The notes beneath the pieces were generated by a model, which was given only the letters and a program-made list of their open reading frames with translations, searched no databases and was not told the DNA's origin. DNA of 64,000 nt from Venturia oleaginea (lineage: Eukaryota > Ascomycota > Dothideomycetes > Venturiales > Venturiaceae). The stretch is from contig JABMLP010000022.1 in NCBI GenBank assembly GCA_013176395.1, forward strand, positions 682,001-746,000, in the 5' to 3' direction. Each line of letters begins with the position of its first letter. The stretch's first letter is position 1. The translations under genes and the position numbers were made by a program. Shown here one piece after another: positions 1 through 11,550 of the stretch.

Positions 1-1367
1 TGGTCCATCTCAACCGGGATCATCGCTTAGCCACGAGAAAACACGAGGGAGATCTTCGTATACACCGAAATCACCGCCATCTGATCTCTGGTGGGGCTGG
101 GCACCTATGGTATATCCGATCTCGTTGTATAGCCGTTCGTGCACTCGCGATGCAGGTGTGTGCATGTGTATGTGTATGTGGATGGTATCCCCACCTACAC
201 TTCATGGATAGTTGCCATGCATACATTATACATACTAGATTATCTTGAGTTGAGGAGCACGTGGTATTGTACAAGGCCCGCCCGCTGTGCTACGAGTGCT
301 AGCAGGGATGGGAAGGTGCAAAAAACGTGTTGATAAACACAAGTCCGAAAAGAGCTACTGTATGTAGGTGATTCAATCCGAACGACTGAAAAAGCAAGTA
401 ATATCCATCCATCCATCCATTCATTCACACGCCCTCAATAGTGCACATCCCTCATCCCTCCCCCTCATGACCTCCAGGGAGCATCGCTGTACCCTCAAAG
501 CCAATTCAAACTTTCCCTACCGGCGCTTGTCGGCATGGATGAGTCAGTAAACTGATCCCCGAGTTCCAATAGCACTGATTGGCAAATTCTCCTAACAAGA
601 GGCCTGTATTCATCGGTTATTGAACCAAGACTAAGGCAAGCTGGTACCTACCATAGTACTACCCACTACACCCGTACGTAGAGCAACGAACGAGGGCTAT
701 CAAATCAGCTCAAATCCAGTCCAATCAAATCAGCTCAGATCAGATCAGATCAGGCCCAAACAGATAAACTATAAGCAAGGATATACCTCATACAAGCAGC
801 CGTGCTGTACCTGTTCCCCCGTTCCCGCGGCCGCCGCCACCATGACCACTGACCACAGCTGTTACCGTGCCCATCCCCACATCCCGAGTCCCGACTCGAT
901 ACGGCACGGGACAAACACATGCTTGCTCGATGCCGATGTCGATATAGGAGGTAGTCGCATTTAACCATGTCCACCTCCACACGCCTCTCGGGACAAGGAG
1001 GGAGGGAGAAAACCGGTGGGGGAGGGGGGGTCTGTATGAGGTATGAGGTATGGATTATGGTGTGGTGTGGTATGGCATGGATTATGCTTGTTCACCTGGG
1101 GTATTCCTAGACCGGGAATTGGGGCGGAAAGCCGTTTTGCGCGTGGTGGGGCGGGGCGGGGCGATGGCGGTTTACTGTATTCATGTAGCGAGGAATGGGA
1201 TGGATGAATGCAGGTGTAGGTGTACTACGGCAGGGTGGTTGATTGATGTTGGGGTGGAATTTTAGGGTGAGGGGTTGTGCTGGGGTTATGCATGCCTGGA
1301 GGGTGTGCGGATTGCTGATCGTCCAGCTGGGGCCTAGAACATCAAGCCGAGTTTTCGACGCCGGAAT
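1..1367. other. Gene-free left end with simple repeats
   Basis: I see no convincing coding sequence here; open frames are short and lack family features. Simple-sequence stretches occur, including GATCA-type repeats around 715-752, a GT/GTATG-rich stretch around 1035-1090 and a GGGGC run near 1148-1160. The segment borders the truncated 3' end of the neighbouring transporter, so it may be rearranged DNA. Confidence 0.5.
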
Positions 1368-2840
1368 TCACGTGTTTTTTCTGAGATTTGAATGCCGACA
1401 ACACCACCGCAACTCACCAGCATAGACGACGCCAGGTTTCGAGGAAGATATACACATGATGAAGCCGATCAAGATTACGAACATCAACGGGAGGATGAAC
1501 GGCGTACGCTTCCCAGCTCGATCAGACAACCAGGCAAACAAAACAGCCATCCCTGAGGCAAAGACATAGATCGGTACCGTCAGGAGTTGCGCTGTCGTCG
1601 TTTTGTATCCGAGGCCTTTGATGATGGTAGGAAGGAACAAGGCAATTCCGTAAAGAGGTGCCACAATGCCCCAGAACATGACGACACCAGCGTAGACTTG
1701 CCAATCCTTGAAGGCATCGCCGATGGCTTTCCATGAAAACTCATCATTTTGAGCAATTTCGGCACCCTGGTCTGCTTTGTTGGGTTGACTTTGGAATTTG
1801 AGGCGCCAGACCACGAAGGCTCGCTCTTCTTCGCTCAAAAATGTTGCAGTTTCTGGGAAGTCGTGGACGATGAAGAATGCCGCGATGGCTACTAGGACGG
1901 TCACAATTCCCTACATCTATTTAGCATCGGCAAAGATGAAATCATGAAGAATTTACCTCTAATATGAAAATCCAGCGCCAGGCATTCAGCCCCCCGACTC
2001 CTCGCATGAATGAAATGCCGTATGCTAGGAGACCACTGAAGGCTCCAGCGATGCCGACTGCGGAGAAGAAAAGAGCCATTCTCCATTGGTATTCATAACG
2101 AGTGTACCACATAGTGAGATAAAAAACGCATCCAGGAAAAAGACCGGCTTCGGTAAGTCCTAGGAAGCACCGAGCAGTTAAGAGGCCAGCATAGCTGTTA
2201 CACAAACCCATAAGTGTCATCACGACACCCCAAGCCACCTGATTGCATCAGTCTGTCGTCCGAAGTGCCTGAGAGATGGGACTCACCATGATGCCTGGTA
2301 GCCATATGGAAGGTCTGATCCGCTTGAGAATAATGTTGGATGGCGGTTCCGCGGCGCAGTAAATTAGAAAAAAAGCTGTCAGACACCTGCCGCGGTCATT
2401 TAGCCTGCTGCGATCATATTGGGAGCTCCATGTACCAGTTGTACTGTCCTCCAGTCAAGTTCAAATCTTCGGCCAAACCCTCAATTTTCGCATTACCTAG
2501 AGTGGTAATTAGCCATCAAAGTTTCCAAGGGTAGGCCGTGTTCGTTACCAATGTTTCCGCGATCGATGAAAGAAAGGAGGTATAAGAGCGTCAATATTGG
2601 CAACAGTCTCATATCCATCTTTCGCAACAGCTTCTTCTCATCGATATGGTTGAAGGACTCCCTAGTGATTCCTGGTGCAGTCGCACGAACACCAATCTCG
2701 GCAATAAGCTCTTGCTTCGTCTTCTTGTGCCCATGTTTCTCATCTCTTGATCCAAACTCTTCATGAACTCCCGTGCTCCTCTCTGTCACGACCTCGTGAT
2801 GACCCATTGCCGCCTTCTCTCCCAAATCAGAGTCGCTCAT
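1368..2840 (-). pseudogene. MFS transporter, allantoate/nicotinate permease type, truncated at the C-terminus
   Basis: This is a major facilitator of the Dal5/TNA1-like anion:cation symporter family, which imports organic anions such as allantoate, nicotinate or other carboxylates at the plasma membrane. By splice consensus and frame the exons are 2840-2549, 2496-2436, 2386-2287, 2238-1957 and 1910-1368. Visible hallmarks are a hydrophilic N-terminus, the FIDRGNIGN end of the first helix, the LTGGQYNW and PSNIILKRIRPS segments, and ARCFLGLTEAGLFPG in helix 4. The frame stays clean to a segment ending KPGVVYAG. After that only about 15 unrelated residues follow before a stop, whereas relatives have roughly 100-120 more residues covering the last helices. 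A GTGAGT sits at the break, but the next AG is only 37 nt on and no family-like exon follows. The family is clear; the substrate is not. Either the 3' end was lost or a distant exon is missing. Confidence 0.75.
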
Positions 2841-5424
2841 GATTATGGCTAAAGAATAATTTGTGGTAACAAAACCAGAACAAGGCGGGGGATGACGGTC
2901 TCTCGCCGTTCAGCGACATGTCGAACTAACCGCCTTGCGAGTTGAACTCCTTCCCCACAAATGCACCCAATACCCCGCGTTTTCCATCCGAGTCTTCTAC
3001 TCCTCTCGACCACAGGCGAATTAGGGGGAGGATGTGAATGCAGCTCAAAGGCGCTGCTTGTCTTTCGTGTTCGAAACGGTGACTTCGGTTATCTGCAACC
3101 GAGAAATTATCCTCCACAGACGTCACAGCACCGTCCATCAGAAAGTCACGCCACGCTCAGCACAATTCGCGGTATCAAGATACAGAATGAATTCGAGCCA
3201 TGTTTGGTCTTTTCATTGTAGGAATAGAAGTCCCGGGCCAACTTGAAGTCAAAAAGGCAAAATCATGTGATGGAGTGGTAAAACGAATGCAGCATCGCTG
3301 CCAATCCGTGCCACGCAACCACAACAATTCATCTTGAGTCGCCAACTTGACTCAGCATTGATAATTGTGGATTCCCAGTAGATTTGGAATCTTCAAAGGC
3401 TTGCTCCATGGGCTCGAAATCGCATGGAAAGAGAGGACTTGGTACAACAGAGTACGCCAGGAAAGAGGCGAAAAATCGGTTTCGAAGTTAACGTTTCGAC
3501 TGTCCCAGATGAATTTACCCCCACGACCCCGAAATCCTTGGACACCTGGAAGATACTCTAGCTCACCGATCATATGATGTTGATGCTTGACCGCTTCCAT
3601 TCGACGGACATTTTTCCAAAGAAATTCGAGCGGCCAGCCTGAGGATTTGCTCGAGTCTGTCCCAGCCGGACGGAGACGCGGCTACATGCCTTTGGTCCGA
3701 GGAGCTGGTGTGACAAATACGAATCATGCTTAAAGATTTTGTTTCCTATGGTTCGTACTGTCTTCACCTAGGCAAACCTCCGGCTGGTAACAGGATCCGA
3801 ATACCCAGGTACAAGATTGCGGAAAGTGTAACATTACTCGAGTCTTCGGGGTAATCATCAGCCAATGGATAATGGATCGCATAAGATCTAATGCTGACCT
3901 CGCGGGAATTGACCGAAACCAAGCCAGCGATCTAAGCGTTGAGCTTACCCACGAGGCCTCAGGGGCGGGCCGCTGGTGCGAGGGATGGAGCATGCTTTAT
4001 CGGAAGGAGGCTGGGGGCGCTAACAGAGGCTTACTATTTGTCGATTAGGCTGTGTCACGAAGGTGGGATTAATTGGGCATTGGCTGTCTGCTGCGAGTCG
4101 GCCTGTAGTTGGAGACTGAACTGGCACGTTGTTATGATAGTAGAAGGAAACGGTATGGGGCGAATGAGACACGACATATATATCTCGGCAGAAACGTGAC
4201 TCGTTGTTGAATGATTCGCTGTAATGGATAGCAATTAAGATGCAGATAGGCCAATGAGAAGATTCGACGTGAGCTACGGCTATCAATCTGTATGGCATGC
4301 AAGCCACCTGCAGAATGGCAGATGAAGCGTTATCCATGTGTGTAACGCTGCCGAGTCTTGGAGGTCAGTAGGTATGAGGCCTGGACCGTCTTTAATCTAT
4401 TCGCAACCATGATGTTTGGTACATGCTTTGATGCTCTCAATCGCCACGGACCCCATCAGCTGCTGCTGCGTCTTCAGCGTGACTGTCAAGAGTCGTACCT
4501 GGCAGATAATCTGAGGACCAAAGTCATGCGAGTTGTTGTGCAGTAGATTGTTGATTAAAGACGCGGGACCGCACAGACAGGCCAGGCTCAATTCATCATC
4601 GTATTGGGATGCTCCGCATGTGTACCTATAGTTGAGGTCCGGCAATTATATTGCGACGCAGCTATTCCCCACAGAACCGGCCATCGCTGGCATCAACGTG
4701 CATCACTGTTCACTGCCACTGCATCCGAACAAACCAACAGTTTCATCCTCAGCCCTGGTGTTAGTAGGCGCCATCGCGACTGTGTGCCGTCTCTCAGTCC
4801 TGATGTCCCTGGTGTGCCGTCTCTCATTCAACCTGCTGTCCCTGTGTCCCTGCATGTCCGATCCAAGGGGTTACCCGCCGTCCGCGTAGGTTATGCTTTC
4901 CTCTAGAAAGCCGATGGAAGAATCCCTTCGGAGGCACAGTCAGATGGCGACGTCAATGCTGTATCGCCCAACCGACGGCCTTTATGACGTGCAAAGGCTG
5001 TCCGGGCGTACCCTATACCTATAGGGCATGGGTCTGCTTTGGACGATTGTCGATTGATATGCCGTCGCCGTTTTGGCCCGAGGCGTGCCAAAAATGTCCT
5101 TGATTGCGCTCAATATATATCCACAGAGTGTCTGTTGGAAGCAGGATGCGTAGTCCTTGCAGACCAATCTAAGTAGACTTCACATATACCTGGCTGGCTA
5201 GCCTGGGGGGGTCTTTGCTCCGTGTGGACAAGGTAAGCAACGTGCCTTTAGGCAAAAGTACCGTCGGTATCGGTGAAGAATCGCGGCACCAGCCTTACCC
5301 TGCCACATCCCGTTGTAGATCCTCTTCTCTACATGCAGAAAAACTGAAGACCAGGCATCTCCCTACTGGTGATACATCGACCCGGCCTTGTGCAATTAAC
5401 CTAGCCCCGGCTCCGTGCTCTGGT
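2841..5424. other. Gene-free interval
   Basis: About 2.6 kb upstream of both flanking genes. Only short open frames without recognisable domains are present, and no tRNA-like or repeat structure stands out. Confidence 0.45.
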
Positions 5425-8350
5425 ATGACAACTTTCTATATACAGTCTCAACTCATCAGCAATGCTTTTCCACCTGTTTGTTTCCTTGGCGTGTGGAACA
5501 ACTTCAATCGGTTTCAAGAGGAAGACCAGCCCGTCAAGCAAAAGTAAGTCCTACTGTAGCTTCACCTAGCAAACCTCGGATGTAGCCAACAACTGACTCG
5601 ATAAAAAAAAGCTGCACGACCGGGATCACCTGCAACATTTCACCATAAAACTTTACTGGGCTCCGAGGCCGACAATGCCCAAGTTTTTTCTCAACGACCT
5701 GTATGCCCGAACACTGGAAGCTGAAGGACAATTAGAAGTGCCTCGCTAGTCTAGAGCTCTGCTGAGAGAAGCTCAGCCACTCGGAGCACGAGATCGATCT
5801 GCTTCATCCTCTGAGCATAGAACCTCCTCCTCGAAACGGAACTCGTTATTTTCGATGAGACCGAGAAGCTCCATGACAATGAGATCTTCCGAACCCGGCC
5901 ACGGTGAGGATTCCAAATTCTCTAAAACCATGGACATGCCAGCTATGCCTTCAGAATCAGATACGTCGAGAAGCAGATTTTTCTTTGGTCGAAGTCGGAA
6001 ATCTAAGAGCTCGGGAAGTAAAGTCAGAGGGAACTCTCCTACTGATATCTACGATGATGGATATGTGACACGGCGCCACGAATCAAAGCATAAACGAGAG
6101 TCATCAGGAGGAAGTCGTGGCAGCTCGAAAGATCTTTTTTCAGACTTTCGTGCTCTTCGACGAGGGCATCGCGCTGCAGTCGTTGCTCCTTCACCGGCAC
6201 CACAAGCCGAAGAGCGCAAAGTAGAATCAGCCGGACCCCAAAAACGCCCAGCTCCTCTCAGACCCAAGCGATCTGATGAAAGCTTGACATCCAAACAATT
6301 ACTTACCCCTGAGGCGTCTGGGATGCAGCCTCTTAGGCAAATCCGGTCTGCGGAGCAGTTCAGCCCTGCAATACCGCCTATCCAGACAGCAGCTCCCCCA
6401 AAACGTCCTTTACACCGGCCACCTCCACTAGATCCGGCGTTATTTCCGCCTACGCCTAATTATACTTTATCCCATCTCTCCAACTGTTCAATAAACGAAG
6501 AATGGGACCGTCTCCTCCCACTGTACGAGAACAGGTCACCTCGTTTCAATCTATTCGACACTCAAGCAGGTTCGATCCGCTCAATTGTTCCGCCAGAAAT
6601 CGGTGCAGAGCACATCAAACCGCCAATGTTCAATCCACCTCTCGAACAGGTTCCAGAAGAACCAGAAGGCACTTTATCCAACAGACAAAGTAAAGACATC
6701 ACCCATCATTCTTCGATCAGACACGCAAAGTCATCGCCTATGCTGTCTCAGAACGGTTCCAAGTCTTCACCTCAAAAGCGGTCTCAGATGTCACCCGTTC
6801 ACAAAATCATGGAGCGTCCAACCTCTCAGGGTTCGGATACCCTTGGCGATCCAACCAGATCTTCGACTCATTCTCACGTGTCTATGGACGGATCGACAAA
6901 AGAGTCTGTCAAGAATAGGGCACCATCTTGGGAGGACGATGTCGATTATTGCTACGAACATGCGGCTGAAGCAGATTGTCAATTTGACTGGAACAACGTG
7001 TCAAGATATGACGAATTAGACCATGACGACCTCGACCTTGACGACGGTCCTTACACATATGCTTCGATGCAAAGAGACATTAGCAGAAACAGGAACCACT
7101 CCATGGGAAGCATGGTGAGCAGTAGTGAAGGAGAGGGTTATCGATTGCCGAGCCGAGTGTACAAGGCTCCAAGCAAGGACGCTTTAAGCAAGGACGCTTT
7201 GCCAGAACTGGAGTATCGTTCTACTCACTCCACATCGACGAACAGCGTGTCGCTATTGACTCCATTGGACACTTTGTCCTTCCCATCATCAGAGAGTCGT
7301 GATCCTCAGCGATCGAGCGCCAAAGACGCGGCTCCGTCACAATTACCATCTGTCGAAAAACCTGAATCTCAAATGAACCAGCTCTACAACGAAGCCCTGG
7401 CTAAGGTTGAAAGTGCGCCTCCGACTGTGCTTCCTCGCTCAGAATCTAGAAGTGAGAAGACGTTACCTCGCGAGCAGGCAAGGCAGAATGTAGCCGTTCC
7501 CTTGCTACCGACTCCACCTCCATCGGCAGACCAGTCTCCGGTGATCCCAAACGAAGAACCACCGCGACAAGGCCTCCACATTAACACCATAGTCGCCGCT
7601 CTTCGAAGACCACTTGACTCTCCCGTATCACCAGAAGAACCTTCCCCGGCTCCACAAAAATGGCGACCCTTCTTGTTCCGCAGTCGGTCAAACACTCTCG
7701 GTGCTCCAAGGTCACACTATTTCGACGCCGACCTCAACGCTCGCAGTCCGCCTCAGGAATGGCCTCTGATGACACATCGCAGCACCAGTGAGGCCTCTTT
7801 CGTCACAGCCATACCGGCGTCAAAGTCACCAACTCCACCGCTTGGCTCCCTGCAAACTTCAAAGGTACCTCAAACACCTGGTGTCGCCAATATGGGAGCA
7901 CCGTCTTCATCAACGCCAGCTCCAACACCGGCCTTCTGGAACGCGTACTTTTTCCCACCGCGCTCGACTTCACGCTCGACCTCCTTCTCCAACTCGGAGC
8001 GTGAGCGACCACACCAAACACATCGAAAAGGCTCCTCCAACCCGGTCTCCTCAAACTCCGACACTCCTCCAATTGCAGCTCTGAACCGCCCTCAAACAGA
8101 TGTCCGTCCCACACGATCGAGTTATAGCTTATTCCCTCAGCAGCACAAGAGCCCAGGTCCAGCCCCCTCGAACATCAAGCCCGCAAAGAGCATGCACTTC
8201 CAGGAAGCTTTGAAGAGCGCGCCACTGACCGGATCATTCCCTTCCAGACCTTTCTCATCGAGATCCGATCAATCCAAGTATGGTCCACCTGCGATACCGA
8301 AGAACGCCGGCTTCAAAGCTAGACAGAGGGCTTTCCAAATCATGCCTTGA
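5425..8350 (+). CDS. Long disordered Ser/Pro-rich protein with conserved acidic-aromatic segments
   Basis: The main exon is a single open frame from an ATG at 5855 to 8350 (831 codons). It is rich in Ser, Pro, Arg and charged residues, with no membrane helix or known fold that I recognise. Locally more ordered parts are a Pro-rich stretch near residues 180-200 (RPPPLDPALFPPTPNY), a segment near 205-225 (NEEWDRLLPLYENR) and an acidic-aromatic block near 355-395 (WEDDVDYCYEHAAEADC followed by DELDHDDLDLDD). These resemble scaffold or signalling proteins of filamentous ascomycetes, but I cannot name the family. The frame is open in the same phase back to 5750. A GTAAGT donor at 5544 and a TCTAG acceptor ending at 5754 would add an exon beginning at ATG 5425 with matching phase. 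The start is therefore 5425 or 5855; the coding call itself is firm. Confidence 0.7.
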
Positions 8351-9758
8351 GAGACATGGACTGTATCCTCGTCATTCAATTTACTTTCGTCAAATCTCAT
8401 TCGTTCATCACATTCTTTTCTATTTCTCGTCACAAAATTTATTTCTGTCCTCATTATACCAAAAGTCGCGACCTTGTGTACGAGTTTCATACCCACGATT
8501 GTTTCATTATTTGGGGGTCACAGGCCACAGGACATGGAAATGTGATCCGTTTCAAAGTGGTCGGTCATCCACTCGTTCAACGAACACTTTATGTTAGACT
8601 CGTCGTGAACATCAAAAAGTTGTCATTGGAAGGAAGGAAGGGAATCATCATCTCGGTCGTTACGGAAAAGTGATTTACACCCTGAGAGGGAAAAAATCCA
8701 CCGTTGTGGGAATTGGGGATAGAATGACCATCTTGGTATCTGGGGATGTAAATCTGGTGTAGTATAATTGCCTGTTTGTAGGCTTGAATGGATACCTAAG
8801 TTTGAATGACTCTGTGTGAAACGTGAATGTCAGGAGTGCATAGGAGCAGAGGTGATGGATAACTTGAACTTTCACTAGCACGGTACTTTTTTTCAATTGT
8901 TCGCGTGACCATTCCGTCGAGTCCAAATATCTAGCCTTGACACTCTTCTCATCACGCCTCAATCCTAATCACAAACACACATCCAACATCCACATCCGCA
9001 TGCCAACTAACCTACAAATCTCTCCACCTCCTCGCATCTGCACCACCGCGAGTTCCACATTTTCACATCCAGCCCTCCAACCCAGTAAAAACCAAGGTCC
9101 CATCTCCACCCTTCCTGGTAACGAACCGTCTACCTCTAACCCCTGTCCCAGCGAAGATCAAACAGTGCACGAAGAACCGTTGACACGGCATATGCACATG
9201 CACATGCAAACGGGAGAGGGAAGGAAGGAAGGAGGGAAATAGGTGAGACAATAACGGGAATGGTAAGGGTGTTGGGGTGTTCTAACGGTAACGGTCGCTT
9301 CCAGGGTTGGTTGTTTGGTGTTTGAGACATGTGGATATGTGAGGGTGTGGTGAGTATCGTAAGTACGCGTAGGATTATATTGTCTACGATGAAGATATAA
9401 TGCAATTATACGATTCACGATGTATGATTCACGATGCACGATGCACGATGCACGATAAGACCGATTCGACCATGTAGTACAGAAACGCCTTGTAATATGG
9501 AAAAAAGGGGAAGAAAGCAAAAGAAACCATGAAGGGCTACAGTAGGAGACTCAGCCCTGCCCTACCCTGCCCTCCCGTCACGCCAAAACCAAACCTTTGC
9601 TTTTTCCATTCGCTTTTGAATCGTTCTCCGGTATGCGGCGTCGGGATTGCTACCGTGGGAATGGGATGGAATGGAGATTTGTGGGTATATAAATATATAT
9701 GATATCAACTATAGCATACCTCCTAGCAAGGCCTCGTATTTTACACAGACTGCCTTGT
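8351..9758. other. Gene-free interval
   Basis: I see no gene. A short tandem repeat of the CACGATG type lies at about 9412-9453, and a GGAAGGAAGGAGG tract at about 9222-9236. The open frames are unsupported by family features. Confidence 0.45.
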
Positions 9759-9918
9759 GTTACAGATCACCTCAAGGCTGAATAGCAGGAAGGCAGGACT
9801 CGCAAAGAATGGTTGGATGACTGATAATGGAGGGGTGCGACGGGGTCAGTCCTAAAGGAGAATAGTACGTGTAGGAGTCACGTGATATTCCCAAAGTTCC
9901 CACAGGTCTTGGCAAGGC
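9759..9918. repeat. Dispersed repeat, copy A (internally deleted)
   Basis: This segment is clearly similar to 63454-63660 in the same orientation. Shared stretches include GTTACAGATCACC, AAAGAATGGTTGGATGAC, GGAGAATAGTACGTGTAG and GAGTCACGTGATATTC. Copy A lacks about 50 bases present in copy B between the GGATGAC and GTGCGACGG blocks. No terminal repeats or target duplication are obvious, so the element type is unknown. Confidence 0.75.
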
Positions 9919-10620
9919 TTACAGGTGTGGGAAGTGTGGGAAAAGGCCAAGAGGTGTCTGTCACGACTAGTAGTAACTAATGAAAGGCGTGAGCAGCAAT
10001 CAGGTATAGACTAAATGTGATAGTGAACTACAGGTAGCTATGTAAATGGGGGCTGGGGGCAAGGCCTACTTATAGGTCTTGCTGTGGCCCGTGTACTGTG
10101 GCGCCTTGTTAGGTGCTTGACACTGTGGTTGTTCCAATAGCCTAGCAAGCCGTCACATAATCTGCATGGGTACTTTCAATATCAAGACGTATTCATCTCC
10201 TCGTCAAGCATTGCTAATGCATGTAAGAAATAAGATCTCTAGAGATATCGATTTCTACCTCTCATCGACGTCGACGTACCATCGTAGAATTCTCCTAAAC
10301 GCAGACCTCCTCCCCTTCTCTACAAACAACCTATAAACTCTACGTTCCCTTCCCCCATCTTTCCAAAAGCTCAAATTCGCCTACTGCTTAACAAAGATCT
10401 TTCCAGGCTTTACAATCCTTAATTTATATCAAGTGATCCCATATCAAAGCCATCCCAAAAATTAACCCCCAACTAAACAACACCAACACGACAAAACACA
10501 AACAAAACAATCAAGATCTAAACATTACAAACACAAGCACAACAAACAACAAGAACGATGACGTACAAGATCACCCGCTATATCGATTGTCCCAGCTCTA
10601 TAGAGTAGGCAAGTGAATAA
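9919..10620. other. AT-rich gene-free interval
   Basis: No coding potential or RNA gene is recognisable. From about 10400 the sequence becomes strongly A/C-biased and runs into the tandem repeat that follows. Confidence 0.4.
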
Positions 10621-11220
10621 GATCACCAAACCCCATAACATTCCAAAACAGGAAACTCACCAACACATAATCAACACAATAAATTAGCAAGACTTCATCC
10701 CAGCCCCACAACCAAACAAATAAGATCACCACAAACCTCCAAGATACCATTCCAAAACAGGCATCTCGTCACCAACACCATCATCCCAATGACTTGTCAA
10801 GACACTCTAGAACCTTACACGAAAGACTATAATAATCTTCCGCCTCGTATACCATGGTACTCCAATTCTTACCCTATCCATCATTTCGCCAATCTCTCAC
10901 ATAAACAATCAACATCACCACACCCTTCTAAAACAACATTCAAAAACAGGAAACGCGTCATCATCATACAATCATAATAATAACTTATCAAAACTCCATC
11001 CCCAGCCCCACAAGTTCGCGAATAACGTCACCACAAACCTATAAAATAACATTCAAAAACAGGATACCCATCATCAATCAACACAAAATCATAACAACGA
11101 GTTTTGTCAAGACACGCTAGAACCTTGAGGTAAGAGAATCTGGGTCTATGTTGATCTACCGCCTCGCATGCCATGGTCACCCCGTCATGTCGGTAATCTC
11201 TTGACCGGCTTATTACTGCG
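10621..11220. repeat. Degenerate ~290-bp tandem duplication
   Basis: Two diverged copies lie head to tail, at about 10621-10910 and 10911-11220. Each contains two related half-units that begin with ATCACCACA/ATCACCAAA and carry ACATTC(A/C)AAAACAGG. The longer half-unit also carries GTCAAGACAC(T/G)CTAGAACCTT and CCGCCTCG(T/C)AT(A/G)CCATGGT. The array is A/C-rich on this strand. On the other strand the second copy overlaps the 3' part of an open frame reaching 11357 (first Met there near 11357), so the unit may hold a gene fragment. Confidence 0.65.
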
Positions 11221-11357
11221 AATCCATGCTCATAATACTTTTCGCATTCGACATGTAAATCTCTCAGACAAGATAACCCCGCTTTTCCAACATCGAGCTT
11301 CCAGATTCCACCACCGAGGGTATGCTGAACTTTGATTTCGCATCGTGATGCTGCCAA
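11028..11357 (-). pseudogene. Possible gene fragment inside the tandem repeat
   Basis: A 109-codon open frame includes a mixed-composition segment (LGGGIWKLDVGKAGLSCLRD) that looks more protein-like than its surroundings. I do not recognise a family. Its 3' part lies in the tandemly duplicated unit, where the upstream copy is clearly decayed, which suggests a relic. A chance open frame is equally possible. Confidence 0.2.
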
Positions 11358-11550
11358 GGAGTGTTTTTGTGAGAATCACATCACGTGACAGTCAAACATG
11401 CACCTCTAGCCTCCGTCGTCCACCTTCAACTTGCCATCGTAGATAGAGTAGTCCATTGGCAGAGGGATATGCGTCCACGGAATCGTACAGGCATGACTAC
11501 ACTTACAGTCGCTCGTCCTATCTTTTCTTCACTCCGAGCAAACTACTCAC

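Noticed and set aside
9136..9520. Overlapping minus-strand frames of 89 and 120 codons
   Set aside because: The composition follows local simple repeats (ACACAC, CACGATG) and no homology-like motif is visible.
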